A DNA stretch of 64,000 nt. Origin: Glaciimonas sp. PCH181. GTDB lineage: Bacteria; Pseudomonadota; Gammaproteobacteria; Burkholderiales; Burkholderiaceae_D. Below are positions 34,583 through 44,210 of the stretch, one piece after another; within the stretch, counting starts at the first letter, position 1, and every line of letters starts with the position of its first letter. The DNA lies in the NCBI RefSeq assembly GCF_003056055.1, contig NZ_PYFP01000001.1, positions 1,054,001-1,118,000 of the forward strand, written 5' to 3'. Under the pieces are notes generated by a model. The model searched no databases. It was not told the DNA's origin and was given only the letters and a program-made list of their open reading frames with translations. A program made the position numbers and the translations under genes.

Positions 34583-36310
34583 ATGCCCCTACCAAAACTA
34601 CCGACCAAACCCGCTGCCCTACTTTCCGTCCAGGATTATCCAAAAGCGGAAGCTGGCAAAACCGTCAAACCCCGCATTGCCATCGTTGAACCAGTTGCGC
34701 GCACCGCGCGACCTGCAAGCACCGTGAGTGCACCGAAGCTGACAACAGCCCCTCAAGCACGCAGCAAACCAGTAGAAGCACGCGTCGTTGAGAGCCGTAA
34801 AACCGATAAAGCGCCATCCGATAACCCGCGTTCAGTCAAAGACAAAACTGTTAAATCGACAGATCGCCCTAAATCCAGCACCAGCCGTGCCGCCGACAAA
34901 TCCGGCGTCACTAAACTGTTCGTACTCGATACAAATGTTTTGATGCATGATCCAAGCTCGCTGTTCCGCTTTGAAGAACACGACATTTACTTGCCGATGG
35001 TGACGCTGGAAGAACTCGATAACCATAAAAAAGGGATGTCCGAGGTTGCACGTAATGCCCGTCAGGTATCGCGTTCATTGGATGCCTTGGTGGGTGATGT
35101 GGTCGATGCACAGATCGACCACGGCATTCCGCTGGCAAAACTAGGGAACAAAGACGCCAAAGGTCGCTTGTTCTTCCAGACCAAACTGCAAAATGGCACG
35201 TTGCCTGAGGGCTTGCCGGTCGGCAAAGCAGATAATCAGATTCTGGGCGTAGTACGTGCGCTGGAAACCGAAACACCTGGCCGTCCGGTTGTGCTCGTGT
35301 CTAAAGACATTAATATGCGCATCAAGGCCCGTGCAATGGGTCTGCCGGCAGAAGATTATTTCAATGACCATGTGCTGGAAGATACCGATTTGCTGTATTC
35401 AGGCATACAGCAATTACCGGATGATTTCTGGATTAAGCATGGCAAAGGAATCGAATCCTGGCAAGAAAACAAGCTTGGCACCGGCTATACTTTTTATCGT
35501 CTGAGCGGCCCATTGGTGCCATCACTTCTGGTCAATCAGTTCGTTTTCATTGAACCGAAAAACGGCGAACCAGCATTCTACGGACAAGTTACACAAATCA
35601 ACGGCAAGACAGCGGTATTGCAAACGCTGCGCGACTATGCGCATACCAAAAATAGTGTGTGGGGCGTTACAGCCCGAAATCGTGAGCAAAATTTTGCACT
35701 GAATTTATTGATGAATCCTGAGTGCGACTTCGTCACGTTGCTGGGCCAGGCCGGTACGGGTAAAACCTTGCTAGCCTTGGCAGCAGGGCTGGCGCAAGTG
35801 CTGGAAACCAAAACGTATAACGAAATCATCGTGACGCGTGTCACCGTGCCAGTTGGCGAGGATATTGGTTTCTTGCCGGGCACGGAAGAAGAGAAAATGG
35901 GTCCATGGATGGGAGCCTTCGACGACAATCTCGAAGTTCTCAATAAGTCGGATTCTGATGCGGGTGAATGGGGTCGTGCAGCGACACAAGACTTGATTCG
36001 CTCACGCATCAAAATCAAATCCCTTAACTTCATGCGTGGTCGCACTTTCGTTAACAAGTTCTTGATCATTGATGAGGCGCAAAATTTGACGCCAAAGCAA
36101 ATCAAAACCTTGGTGACACGCGCCGGTCCAGGTACAAAAATTATTTGTCTGGGTAACATTGCGCAGATCGATACGCCATATCTGACTGAGGGCTCAAGCG
36201 GCCTGACGTATGTCGTCGATCGATTCAAAGGCTGGTCGCACAGCGGACATGTAACGTTGGCTCGCGGCGAAAGATCGCGTCTGGCAGATCATGCGAGTGA
36301 AGTGTTGTAA
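34583..36310 (+). CDS. PIN-domain PhoH-family ATPase
   Basis: 575 residues. About 105 residues of Lys/Pro/Ser-rich, probably disordered sequence come first. A PIN nuclease domain follows (TKLFVLDTNVLMHDPSSLFRFEEHDIYLPMVTLEELDNHKKG, then NQILGVVRAL and VVLVSKDINMRIKARAMG), and the C-terminal PhoH domain has Walker A GQAGTGKT near residue 390 and FLIIDEAQNLTPKQIKTLVTRAGPGTK near 493. Such PIN-PhoH fusions act on RNA as helicase plus ribonuclease. The ATG at 34583 has GCGAGG upstream; an earlier in-frame start has none. Confidence 0.92.
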   Translation: MPLPKLPTKPAALLSVQDYPKAEAGKTVKPRIAIVEPVARTARPASTVSAPKLTTAPQARSKPVEARVVESRKTDKAPSDNPRSVKDKTVKSTDRPKSSTSRAADKSGVTKLFVLDTNVLMHDPSSLFRFEEHDIYLPMVTLEELDNHKKGMSEVARNARQVSRSLDALVGDVVDAQIDHGIPLAKLGNKDAKGRLFFQTKLQNGTLPEGLPVGKADNQILGVVRALETETPGRPVVLVSKDINMRIKARAMGLPAEDYFNDHVLEDTDLLYSGIQQLPDDFWIKHGKGIESWQENKLGTGYTFYRLSGPLVPSLLVNQFVFIEPKNGEPAFYGQVTQINGKTAVLQTLRDYAHTKNSVWGVTARNREQNFALNLLMNPECDFVTLLGQAGTGKTLLALAAGLAQVLETKTYNEIIVTRVTVPVGEDIGFLPGTEEEKMGPWMGAFDDNLEVLNKSDSDAGEWGRAATQDLIRSRIKIKSLNFMRGRTFVNKFLIIDEAQNLTPKQIKTLVTRAGPGTKIICLGNIAQIDTPYLTEGSSGLTYVVDRFKGWSHSGHVTLARGERSRLADHASEVL

Positions 36311-36356
36311 TTCTCATTGAAGCGTCGGCTAGCTAGTTTTGCCACGCAAACAGTGC

Positions 36357-36397
36357 AAAAGGGAACGATTCTATTGAATTGTTCCCTTTTTTCTTTT
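36357..36397 (+). terminator. Intrinsic terminator of the PhoH gene
   Basis: AAAAGGGAAC (36357-36366) pairs with GTTCCCTTTT (36381-36390) around a 14-base loop, followed by further T. The rest of the gap to 36753 has no gene I can support and probably holds the efflux regulator's promoter. Confidence 0.85.
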
Positions 36398-36753
36398 TGT
36401 GGCTTTGAATAACAATTATTAATTCGCCTGTTGGCCTTATCGCGACAGACCAAAGCGTCGGTCAATCCCCTGATTGCTTTCCCTAATTGAGGTTTCTTTA
36501 GGTATAAAGGCCTGCAAGTATTGCGAAAAAACAACAATAAACCATCGCACTGGCAGAAATTACTTGAGAACGTACTCTACAAATACCCCATTTTTTCGCA
36601 AAAAATAACGTTTACTGCATTTGCATCGCTCCTGTAAAGGCTCTCGATAGCCTCCCGCATCAAGTCTTGCAATTTTCCGTCGTAAGCACCGTCTGTGAAC
36701 TCCGTCAAATTCCTGTATATTCTTGCCTAGGCAATGAATATTAAAGAAATCAA

Positions 36754-37221
36754 GTGAGCAATCCTTTGAGTAATACCCCTCCGCTTTTCCCTCTCGACAA
36801 CTATCAGATTGAAGATAGCATTGGCTATTTGCTTGCGCGTACACGCACTATGCTGGTAAAGAGTTCAGACGAACAACTCAGCGAATATAAGATCACCCAC
36901 GCCCAAGGTGCGATCCTGCTGATGCTTTCTACCGGCAAATATTCGACAGCTGCTGATCTGGCACGCGAAACCTATACTGACGCTGCCTCTATGAAGCGGA
37001 TGATTGATCGGCTTGCTGCGCGTGGATTAATTTTGCGTGAGCCGTGTGCACGGGATCGGCGTTTAGTGAATTTAGTGCTGACCGATGACGGTGCCGAACT
37101 CGCAAAACAAGTACCTAAGCATTTTTGTGCAGTGCTGAATCAGCATTTCGAAGGGTTCACAGTAGAAGAAATCGGCTTTCTGAAGTCTTTATTACGCCGC
37201 ATCCTTGTAAATAGTGCGTAA
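36754..37221 (+). CDS. MarR-family transcriptional regulator
   Basis: 155 residues with GTG start. Winged helix: ITHAQGAILLMLSTGKYSTAADLARETYTDAASMKRMIDRLAARGLILREPCARDRRLVNLVLTDDG, with the wing Asp-Arg-Arg typical of MarR. It precedes an outer-membrane factor, a membrane-fusion protein and an MFS pump on the same strand, the layout of emrRAB-like units where the regulator represses the pump until a phenolic or hydrophobic ligand binds. Which ligand is not evident. Confidence 0.9.
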   Translation: MSNPLSNTPPLFPLDNYQIEDSIGYLLARTRTMLVKSSDEQLSEYKITHAQGAILLMLSTGKYSTAADLARETYTDAASMKRMIDRLAARGLILREPCARDRRLVNLVLTDDGAELAKQVPKHFCAVLNQHFEGFTVEEIGFLKSLLRRILVNSA

Positions 37222-37308
37222 TCGACTACCGTTAAAACTCATTGACTAGACAATAGTAATTTCAGTTCATTGGCAGTTGCAATTGCCTTCAGGACATCTT
37301 CTATAAAC

Positions 37309-38895
37309 ATGACATCATCAACAATTGCCGTTAAACACATTACTCCAATGAACATTCTCTCAATCAAGTCCGGCCGCGCCTTCTCACTGGTGAGTAAGCA
37401 GCGCCTTGCGGTCTGTGCAGCTGTAGTCTTGCTATCGGCATGCGCCAATATGCGCGGTATTCAAACTAGCGCACATACGAATGCGCCCACCGACTACGCC
37501 ACAGCAAGCTCTCTTCCAAATCAAGGTGGTTTGTGGCCTGATGCCTCTTGGGTGACAAGTATCGGTGGCGCACCGCTGCAAGAATTGACGGATGAGGCAT
37601 TGGCTGGCAATCCAGATCTGCAGGTTGCAGCAGCCCGTGTTGCGGCAGCACGTGCGATGGTCGAGGCAGCGGGTGCAGCATCCAAGCCACAAGTTGGTGC
37701 CAGCTTTTCAACTACTCGCACACGCTTTACCGAAAACAGCATTTACCCGCCTCCTTTTGGTGGCGCGTATGTAACGGATAACGAGTTGGCGCTGAACTTC
37801 TCTTACGATCTCGATTTTTGGGGTAAGCATGGTGCCGAGCTACGCTCCGCGCTATCTCAGAGTAAAGCAGCGGAGGCCGAACATTCAGCCTCGCGTCTGA
37901 TGCTGACCACTGCGGTCGCCAGAGCATGGGTACAGTTGGCGCGTGAGTATGCGCAATTGGATTTAACCACCCAACAATTAGCTTTGCGCGATCAATTAGA
38001 GCGCTTGACCCAACAGCGCTTTGCGGCTGGCCTCGATACCCAGAGCGATAATCAGCAAAGTCGCTTGCTAGTCGCCAATCTGCGCTCTGAGCATGCCCAG
38101 TGGGATGAGGCCATCGCCTTGACCCGCAATCAAATCGCGGCATTACTCGGACAAGGTCCAGATCGTGGTTTGCGCATTGCCAAACCAACGCTACCCGCAG
38201 AAGCAGCCGTCACCCTGCCCGATCAATTGCCGCTGGGCTTGTTGGGACGCCGTGCCGATATCGTAGCTGCGCGCTGGCAGGTCGAAGCCGCGCAGAGCGA
38301 CATTAAGGTCGCCAAAACAGAGTTTTATCCCAACGTGAATATTTCCGCGATGATTGGTCTTTCCAGTCTGGGCTGGACCAACTTCCTCCGCAAAAGCAGC
38401 ATGGTGAATGGGATTGGCCCGGCGATTCATTTGCCAATCTTTGAAGGTGGCGCATTGCGTGCCCAGCTCAAAGGCCGCGTTGCTGCCTACGATGGCGCTG
38501 TCGCCACCTATAACAAAGCGCTTACAGACGCCTTGCATGAAGTCTCGGATCAGGTGCAATCGTTACGCGCCGCTGAAGTTGAAAAAAACAATCAGCAACT
38601 CGCAATCACCGCCGCCGAACGCGGTATGACATTGGCGCAACAACGCCAACAAGTCGGCACAGCTAATATGTTGCAAGTCGTCGCTACGCAAATTACGTAT
38701 CTATCACAGCGCAAGCTAGAACTGGATACACGTGCGCGGCGTGCCGATCTGCGAATTGGTCTTATCAAAGCATTGGGGGGCGGCTTTGATGCAAATGCCG
38801 AAGGCTTAACGCCAACCGCAAACAACACCCCCGCCACACAAAATAGCACTACCCCTTCATCGAACCGTCCACCTCTTGCGAATGCAGCGTCATGA
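37309..38895 (+). CDS. NodT-family outer-membrane efflux lipoprotein
   Basis: About 528 residues. TolC-like outer-membrane channel of the RND/Emr export type. The lipobox LLSAC follows a hydrophobic signal (LAVCAAVVLLSAC). Two OEP repeats are visible, with ELTDEALAGNPDLQVAAARVAAARAMVEAAGAASKPQVG and RRADIVAARWQVEAAQSDIKVAKTEFYPNVNISAMIGLSSLG. ATG 37309 has AGGAC upstream; ATG 37348 would leave a more typical signal length and is a fair alternative. The gene overlaps the fusion-protein gene by four bases (ATGA). Confidence 0.9.
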   Translation: MTSSTIAVKHITPMNILSIKSGRAFSLVSKQRLAVCAAVVLLSACANMRGIQTSAHTNAPTDYATASSLPNQGGLWPDASWVTSIGGAPLQELTDEALAGNPDLQVAAARVAAARAMVEAAGAASKPQVGASFSTTRTRFTENSIYPPPFGGAYVTDNELALNFSYDLDFWGKHGAELRSALSQSKAAEAEHSASRLMLTTAVARAWVQLAREYAQLDLTTQQLALRDQLERLTQQRFAAGLDTQSDNQQSRLLVANLRSEHAQWDEAIALTRNQIAALLGQGPDRGLRIAKPTLPAEAAVTLPDQLPLGLLGRRADIVAARWQVEAAQSDIKVAKTEFYPNVNISAMIGLSSLGWTNFLRKSSMVNGIGPAIHLPIFEGGALRAQLKGRVAAYDGAVATYNKALTDALHEVSDQVQSLRAAEVEKNNQQLAITAAERGMTLAQQRQQVGTANMLQVVATQITYLSQRKLELDTRARRADLRIGLIKALGGGFDANAEGLTPTANNTPATQNSTTPSSNRPPLANAAS

Positions 38896-40136
38896 ACACA
38901 CCTAATCAAACTCCTCAAGACCCGACAATAGCTGACACGCCAGCGAGCGCTGCTGTGCCGGACATCGAAACACCCGTTGAAACCAAAGGTAAACGGCGCG
39001 GCCTGCTGATTGCTGTCACGGTGATTCTGATCATTTTATTGATCGCTTACGGCATCTGGTGGGCAGTGTTTGCCCGTCATTATCAAAGCACCGACGATGC
39101 TTATGTCTCTGGCAACGTAGTCCAAGTGACGCCACAAGTTGGCGGTACAGTTTTGGCAATTAATGCCGACGATACCGAGTTGGTGCATGCCGGCAAGCCT
39201 CTCATTGAGTTAGATAAAGCCGATACCAAGGTTGCATTGGATCAGGCTGAAGCCCAACTTGCCCAAACCGTCCGTGAAGTACGCACATTGTTCGTGAACA
39301 ACAGTGCATTAAGTGCGAACGTTACGGCGCGTAAATCGGAAGTCGAAAAAGCCCGCGCCGACCTGGCCCGCCGCCAGCAATTGATTTCTACAGGTGCCGT
39401 GTCCAAGGAAGAGTTGGAGCATGCGAAAGTCGCGTTACAAGCGGCCGATGCAGCGTTGCAAGCAACCAGCGAACAACTTGCCTCAAATCGCGTACTGACT
39501 GACAAAACAACTGTTGAGCAGCATCCAAACGTACTGCGCGCCGCAGCGCAGGTACGCAATATGTATTTGAACTATGCACGCACCACCTTGCCAGCGCCAA
39601 TTACCGGCTACATCGCCAAGCGTTCGGTACAAGTCGGTCAACGGGTCGCCGCAGGAACGGCTTTATTGTCGATCGTGCCATTAAATGCACTGTGGGTTGA
39701 TGCCAACTTTAAAGAAGTGCAGATCGCCAGCATGCGTATCGGCCAACCTGTGACGTTAGTCTCAGACCTTTACGGTTCGAAGATCGAATACCACGGCGAA
39801 GTAGCTGGCCTGGCAGCAGGTACTGGCTCCGCTTTCGCCTTGTTGCCAGCGCAGAATGCTAGCGGTAACTGGATCAAGATCGTTCAACGTATTCCGGTAC
39901 GCATCACGTTAGACCCTAAAGATCTGGAAACGCATCCTTTGCGGATTGGTGTTTCGATGGATGTAAAGGTCGACATTGCCAAAACCGAAGGAACATCGCT
40001 GACAGCAGGTTCTGCCGCACGAACAACGCCAGCTTACAAGACGGATGTATTCGACAAATCGGGTGAAGAGGCGGATGCCATTATCAGCCGCATTATTGCC
40101 GCTAATAATGCCTCCAACGCTACTGCCGCGCATTGA
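38892..40136 (+). CDS. HlyD/EmrA-family membrane fusion protein
   Basis: 414 residues. Bridges the inner-membrane pump and the outer-membrane channel. One N-terminal membrane helix (about residues 37-57), then YQSTDDAYVSGNVVQVTPQVGGTVLAI as first lipoyl half-motif, a helical hairpin with Ala/Gln-rich repeats, and ARTTLPAPITGYIAKRSVQVGQRVAAGTALLSIVPL as second lipoyl half. This is the EmrA layout. It lies between the channel and the pump genes. Confidence 0.92.
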   Translation: MNTPNQTPQDPTIADTPASAAVPDIETPVETKGKRRGLLIAVTVILIILLIAYGIWWAVFARHYQSTDDAYVSGNVVQVTPQVGGTVLAINADDTELVHAGKPLIELDKADTKVALDQAEAQLAQTVREVRTLFVNNSALSANVTARKSEVEKARADLARRQQLISTGAVSKEELEHAKVALQAADAALQATSEQLASNRVLTDKTTVEQHPNVLRAAAQVRNMYLNYARTTLPAPITGYIAKRSVQVGQRVAAGTALLSIVPLNALWVDANFKEVQIASMRIGQPVTLVSDLYGSKIEYHGEVAGLAAGTGSAFALLPAQNASGNWIKIVQRIPVRITLDPKDLETHPLRIGVSMDVKVDIAKTEGTSLTAGSAARTTPAYKTDVFDKSGEEADAIISRIIAANNASNATAAH

Positions 40137-40241
40137 AACCTGTCGCAACGGAAGCCGTGAAAAAAACGGAAATGTGCGCTTTATGCCTATTTCCCCGATT
40201 TCACGGCGTATTTTGCACAATAACCACACCGGAATGCCTGC

Positions 40242-41801
40242 ATGAGTTCCCCTAATCAACCACACCAGCCGTTACAACCGTTAACGGGTGGGAAACTGGT
40301 TCTGGGCACGGTAGCTTTATCGCTAGCCGTGTTCATGAACGTGCTCGACTCGTCGATTGCGAACGTTTCCATTCCCGCTATTTCCGGGGATTTGGGCGTA
40401 TCACCACAACAAGGTACATGGGTCATTACATCGTTCGCTGTGGCGAATGCGATTTCAGTTCCGCTGACCGGATGGCTGACCCAGCGCTTTGGTCAGGTCC
40501 GATTGTTCATTACCTCGATCATCCTGTTTATCCTGTCGTCCACGCTATGCGGTTTAGCCCCAAGCATGGAAGTATTGATTGCAGCGCGAGTACTGCAAGG
40601 CGCTGTTGCCGGACCGATGATTCCGTTATCGCAATCATTGCTACTAGGAAGTTATAAGCCCTCAAAAAGTGGGATGGCCCTGGCGTTCTGGGGCATGACG
40701 ACACTGGTGGCACCGATCATGGGGCCGTTATTGGGCGGATGGATTTCTGATAACTACACTTGGCCGTGGATTTTTTATATCAATATTCCAATTGGTGTAT
40801 TTGCTGCCTGGGCGACTTGGTCCATCTATAAAACACGTGAGTCCGCAACCAGAAAACTGCCCATTGATGCAGTTGGCCTGGGGCTGCTGGTAGTGTGGGT
40901 CGGCTGTTTGCAAATCATGCTGGATAAGGGTAAAGAACTGGATTGGTTCAACTCTGGACAGATCGTTATTTTGACTTCCATCGCAGTGGTTGCATTTATC
41001 TATTTCGTGATTTGGGAATTGGGCAGCAAGCATCCGGTTGTCGACTTATCGCTTTTCAAAAGCCGTAACTTCAGCGGCGGTGTGATCGCTATTTCAGTCG
41101 GCTATGGACTGTTCTTTGGTAGCTTGGTGATTCTGCCTCTATGGCTGCAAACGCAGCTTGGCTACACTGCGACGTTAGCGGGTGAGGTCATGGCGCCGGT
41201 GGGTATTTTCGCGATCATTCTGTCGCCTGTCATCGGTAAGCTATTACCCAAAGTGGATGCACGTCTGGTGGCTTCTGCTGCATTCTTTATCTTCGCAATT
41301 GTATTTTTTATGCGTTCTGAGTTCACTCAAAACGTTGACACCATGACATTGATGATCCCAACGGTGATTCAAGGTGCTGCGATGGCGATGTTCTTTATTC
41401 CGCTGACGTCGATTATTTTGTCAGGACAACCTCCTGACAAGATTCCGGCAGCTGCGGGTCTATCGAACTTCGTACGGATTATGTTTGGCGGTATCGGCAC
41501 TTCAGTAACCAGTACGTTTTGGGATCGACGCACTGCTTTGCATTATTCGCAATTATCCGAACATAGCGGCCCTAGCAATACCGCCTTTACCGATGCAGTC
41601 CACGGCCTGACCGCGCAAGGAATGTCGCCGCAAGGGGCCTACGCCGTCATTGATAGGCTAATGACGGTTGAGGCAAGCACGAAGGGCGCTACCGATATAT
41701 TTTGGATATCGGCGATACTCTTTTTGTTTTTGATAGGACTGGTATGGCTGACCAAACCACTACGATCAAGTGTGCCGATTGATGCTGGTGGCGCGCACTA
41801 A
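40242..41801 (+). CDS. DHA2-family drug:H+ antiporter (EmrB-like)
   Basis: 519 residues, 14 membrane helices. MFS motif of the DHA2 group: LAVFMNVLDSSIANVSIPAISGDLG, GWLTQRFGQVRLF (motif A), ARVLQGAVAGPMIPLSQSLL (motif B), and LGGWISDNYTWPWIFYINIPIGV. With the fusion protein and channel genes it forms a tripartite pump for hydrophobic toxic compounds. 105 bases separate it from the fusion gene. Confidence 0.93.
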   Translation: MSSPNQPHQPLQPLTGGKLVLGTVALSLAVFMNVLDSSIANVSIPAISGDLGVSPQQGTWVITSFAVANAISVPLTGWLTQRFGQVRLFITSIILFILSSTLCGLAPSMEVLIAARVLQGAVAGPMIPLSQSLLLGSYKPSKSGMALAFWGMTTLVAPIMGPLLGGWISDNYTWPWIFYINIPIGVFAAWATWSIYKTRESATRKLPIDAVGLGLLVVWVGCLQIMLDKGKELDWFNSGQIVILTSIAVVAFIYFVIWELGSKHPVVDLSLFKSRNFSGGVIAISVGYGLFFGSLVILPLWLQTQLGYTATLAGEVMAPVGIFAIILSPVIGKLLPKVDARLVASAAFFIFAIVFFMRSEFTQNVDTMTLMIPTVIQGAAMAMFFIPLTSIILSGQPPDKIPAAAGLSNFVRIMFGGIGTSVTSTFWDRRTALHYSQLSEHSGPSNTAFTDAVHGLTAQGMSPQGAYAVIDRLMTVEASTKGATDIFWISAILFLFLIGLVWLTKPLRSSVPIDAGGAH

Positions 41802-41825
41802 GATTTAATCAAGTAGCGGTAATGC

Positions 41826-41866
41826 AAAACGGGTGGTGTGTATAAATTACGCACCGCCCGTTTTTA
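41826..41866 (+). terminator. Terminator of the efflux unit
   Basis: AAAACGGG..GGTG and GCACCGCCCGTTTT form an imperfect stem with a T run, 25 bases past the pump stop codon. The remaining gap to 42160 has no gene I can support. Confidence 0.75.
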
Positions 41867-42160
41867 TTTGCACTTGGATCTCGCGCAAATGAGAAATCCC
41901 CACTCAAAGACTTTCAAATTGAAGTTGCGCACGTACACCTACATTAACCAACTACAAATAGCCTGCAACACCTTTACAAGGCGGCCTTGAGCGCATCGTA
42001 AAGGCCAGACAGCTAACTATTTCTGGCAGCATATTGCAAACCTGCTCAACCCTGATTCATTCGGCTCCCCTTCCCCATAAACCAGAAAAGCACGGCGACA
42101 GTGATTGCCCTTTATCCTCAATAACTGAAATAGAATTTACTATCCCCCTTACAAATGAAA

Positions 42161-42191
42161 AAGGCCGTGCAAAGTAAATTTGCACGGCCTT
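42161..42191 (-). terminator. Terminator of the pit gene
   Basis: AAGGCCGTGCAAA and TTTGCACGGCCTT form a 13-base perfect stem with a five-base loop, followed by T on the minus strand. Confidence 0.85.
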
Positions 42192-42227
42192 GAAATACTG
42201 ACAACAACTCAGTTAGTCATCAAATGC

Positions 42228-43238
42228 TTACAACAAATGCCGCCCAATCCACCAGGCAATCGCTGCAATGAATGCCGATGCCGGAATGGTGAATATCCAG
42301 GCCCAGACAATATTACTCGCCACACCCCAGCGTACTGCAGACAATCGGCGCGACGCGCCAACGCCAACAATCGCGCCAGTAATGGTATGAGTCGTAGAGA
42401 CCGGTACGCCAAGGATAGTCGCCATGAACAACGTGATTGCACCACCTGTTTCAGCGCAAAAACCACCAACAGGTTTCAATTTAGTGATCTTTTGACCCAT
42501 CGTTTTAACAATGCGCCAGCCGCCGAATAATGTTCCCAGACTAATAGCACTATAGCAAGACAAAATAACCCACCAAGGTGGTAACGAATCAGCCCCGTTC
42601 GACACACCGGCCGCGATCAATAGCATCCAGATGATACCGATGGTTTTTTGGGCATCATTACCGCCATGACCAAGGCTATACATCGATGCCGACACCAATT
42701 GCAGGCGACGGAACCATTTATCCACTTTGCGGGGCGTGGAGCGCACAAAAATCCATGACACCAGCACCATCATAATTGAGCCAAAAATAAAGCCAAGCAA
42801 TGGTGAAAGAACGATAAATGCGATAGTTTTAATCAGACCGGACGAAATCAGAGCACCTGTACCGGCTTTCGCTACAGCAGCGCCGACCAAGCCACCAATC
42901 AACGCATGGGACGACGATGACGGTATGCCATAGTACCAAGTCAGGATATTCCAGCAGATGGCGCCAATCAGCGCGCCAAAGACAACATAATGATCAACCA
43001 CTTCAGGATGAATGGTGCCCTTACCTACAGTGGCAGCCACATGCAGCTGAAACACCGCAATCGCAACAAAGTTGAATACGGCAGCCATTGCTACGGCCTG
43101 CTGCGGTTTTAAAACACCGGTTGAAACAACCGTGGCGATGGCGTTCGCAGCATCATGAAAGCCATTCATAAAGTCGAACACCAACGCCAGTGCAACAAGG
43201 AAAGCAAGAACGTAAATACTGATATGAAGAGTTTGCAT
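42228..43238 (-). CDS. pit: Inorganic phosphate transporter, PiT family
   Basis: 336 residues with about ten membrane helices. Phosphate symporter signature FDFMNGFHDAANAIATVVSTGVL near residue 22 and its internal repeat GGAITLFMATILGVPVSTTHTITGAIVGVG near residue 255, plus SSSSHALIGGLVGAA. Low-affinity uptake of metal phosphate. It lies 130 bases downstream of a DUF47 gene on the same strand; that pairing is widespread and DUF47 proteins are thought to regulate the transporter. Confidence 0.93.
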   Translation of the reverse strand: MQTLHISIYVLAFLVALALVFDFMNGFHDAANAIATVVSTGVLKPQQAVAMAAVFNFVAIAVFQLHVAATVGKGTIHPEVVDHYVVFGALIGAICWNILTWYYGIPSSSSHALIGGLVGAAVAKAGTGALISSGLIKTIAFIVLSPLLGFIFGSIMMVLVSWIFVRSTPRKVDKWFRRLQLVSASMYSLGHGGNDAQKTIGIIWMLLIAAGVSNGADSLPPWWVILSCYSAISLGTLFGGWRIVKTMGQKITKLKPVGGFCAETGGAITLFMATILGVPVSTTHTITGAIVGVGASRRLSAVRWGVASNIVWAWIFTIPASAFIAAIAWWIGRHLL

Positions 43239-43368
43239 GGAAAATTGAGTCGTTTTTGAATTACATCGAGGCGGTACGATAGTGCATCTTTATTACCGCA
43301 AAGGTAGCCGTTACCAGCTACCCCACCATGGCGCAACACGCTTTTTCATACATGCTGCGGCGAAGGAC

Positions 43369-43995
43369 TTAAGCGTTTTCTACGATGATGCCTTCAATGA
43401 TATTCGCGACGTCTTCACAACGATCTGTCACAGTTTCCAAAATTTCATAAATCGCCTTCAACTTAATCAGCGTACGTACATCCGGTTCGTCGCGGAAAAG
43501 CTTCGACATTGCGGCGCGCATGACGTGATCCGCATCCGATTCCAAACGGTCGATCTCAGCACAAATTTCCAGAATTTTGGACGAGTTATCCATGTTATGT
43601 AACAGGGCAACCGCCGCTTTGACTCTTTCAGCGCAGGACAGGCACAATTCTGCAAGACGCTTAGCTTCTGGCGTAATGGCCTTAATGTCGTACAGGGAAA
43701 TTGTCTGCGCAGCATCTTCGAGCAAATCCAAGATGTCGTCCATACGCGTAATCAGGGTATGAATATCGTCGCGATCAATCGGCGTAATGAAGGTCTTGTG
43801 CAGCATATCAATCGCCGCGTAAGTGATCTTATCGGCCTGCTTTTCGATGCCTTCAATGGCGTGGACCCGAATCTCCAGATCGTCGAAATTCGTCATTAAT
43901 GCCACCATTTCTTTCGCGCCCTTCACGCACAACTCGGCATGCTGATTAAAGAGCTCAAAGAATTTGCCCTCGGTGGGCATCAATCGTGCAAACAT
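43369..43995 (-). CDS. DUF47/PhoU-like phosphate transport regulator
   Basis: 208 residues, mostly helical. PhoU-like fold with FNQHAELCVKGAKEMVALM, HAIEGIEKQADKITYAAIDMLHKTFITPIDRDDIHTLITRMDDILDLLEDAA with the acidic metal-binding stretch, and ILETVTDRCEDVANIIEGIIVENA. Acts on the PiT transporter encoded downstream. No membrane segment. Confidence 0.92.
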   Translation of the reverse strand: MFARLMPTEGKFFELFNQHAELCVKGAKEMVALMTNFDDLEIRVHAIEGIEKQADKITYAAIDMLHKTFITPIDRDDIHTLITRMDDILDLLEDAAQTISLYDIKAITPEAKRLAELCLSCAERVKAAVALLHNMDNSSKILEICAEIDRLESDADHVMRAAMSKLFRDEPDVRTLIKLKAIYEILETVTDRCEDVANIIEGIIVENA

Positions 43996-44210
43996 ATGTA
44001 TTCTCTCTTCTTGATTAAAGCTGGGTTAAATCTGTACTGCATTACCGAAAACTTAGGACGTTTTATTGAAATGTAATAAAGTTAGTACTTATTTCTCAGA
44101 CCGGATTGTTACATATTTTTGAAATACTCCCTCAAAACCAAAGGTGTTGAGGTTAAAAGGGACACATTTTGCGGTGAAAAGCAGACACACCGTGGTTAAT
44201 CGTTGATGCG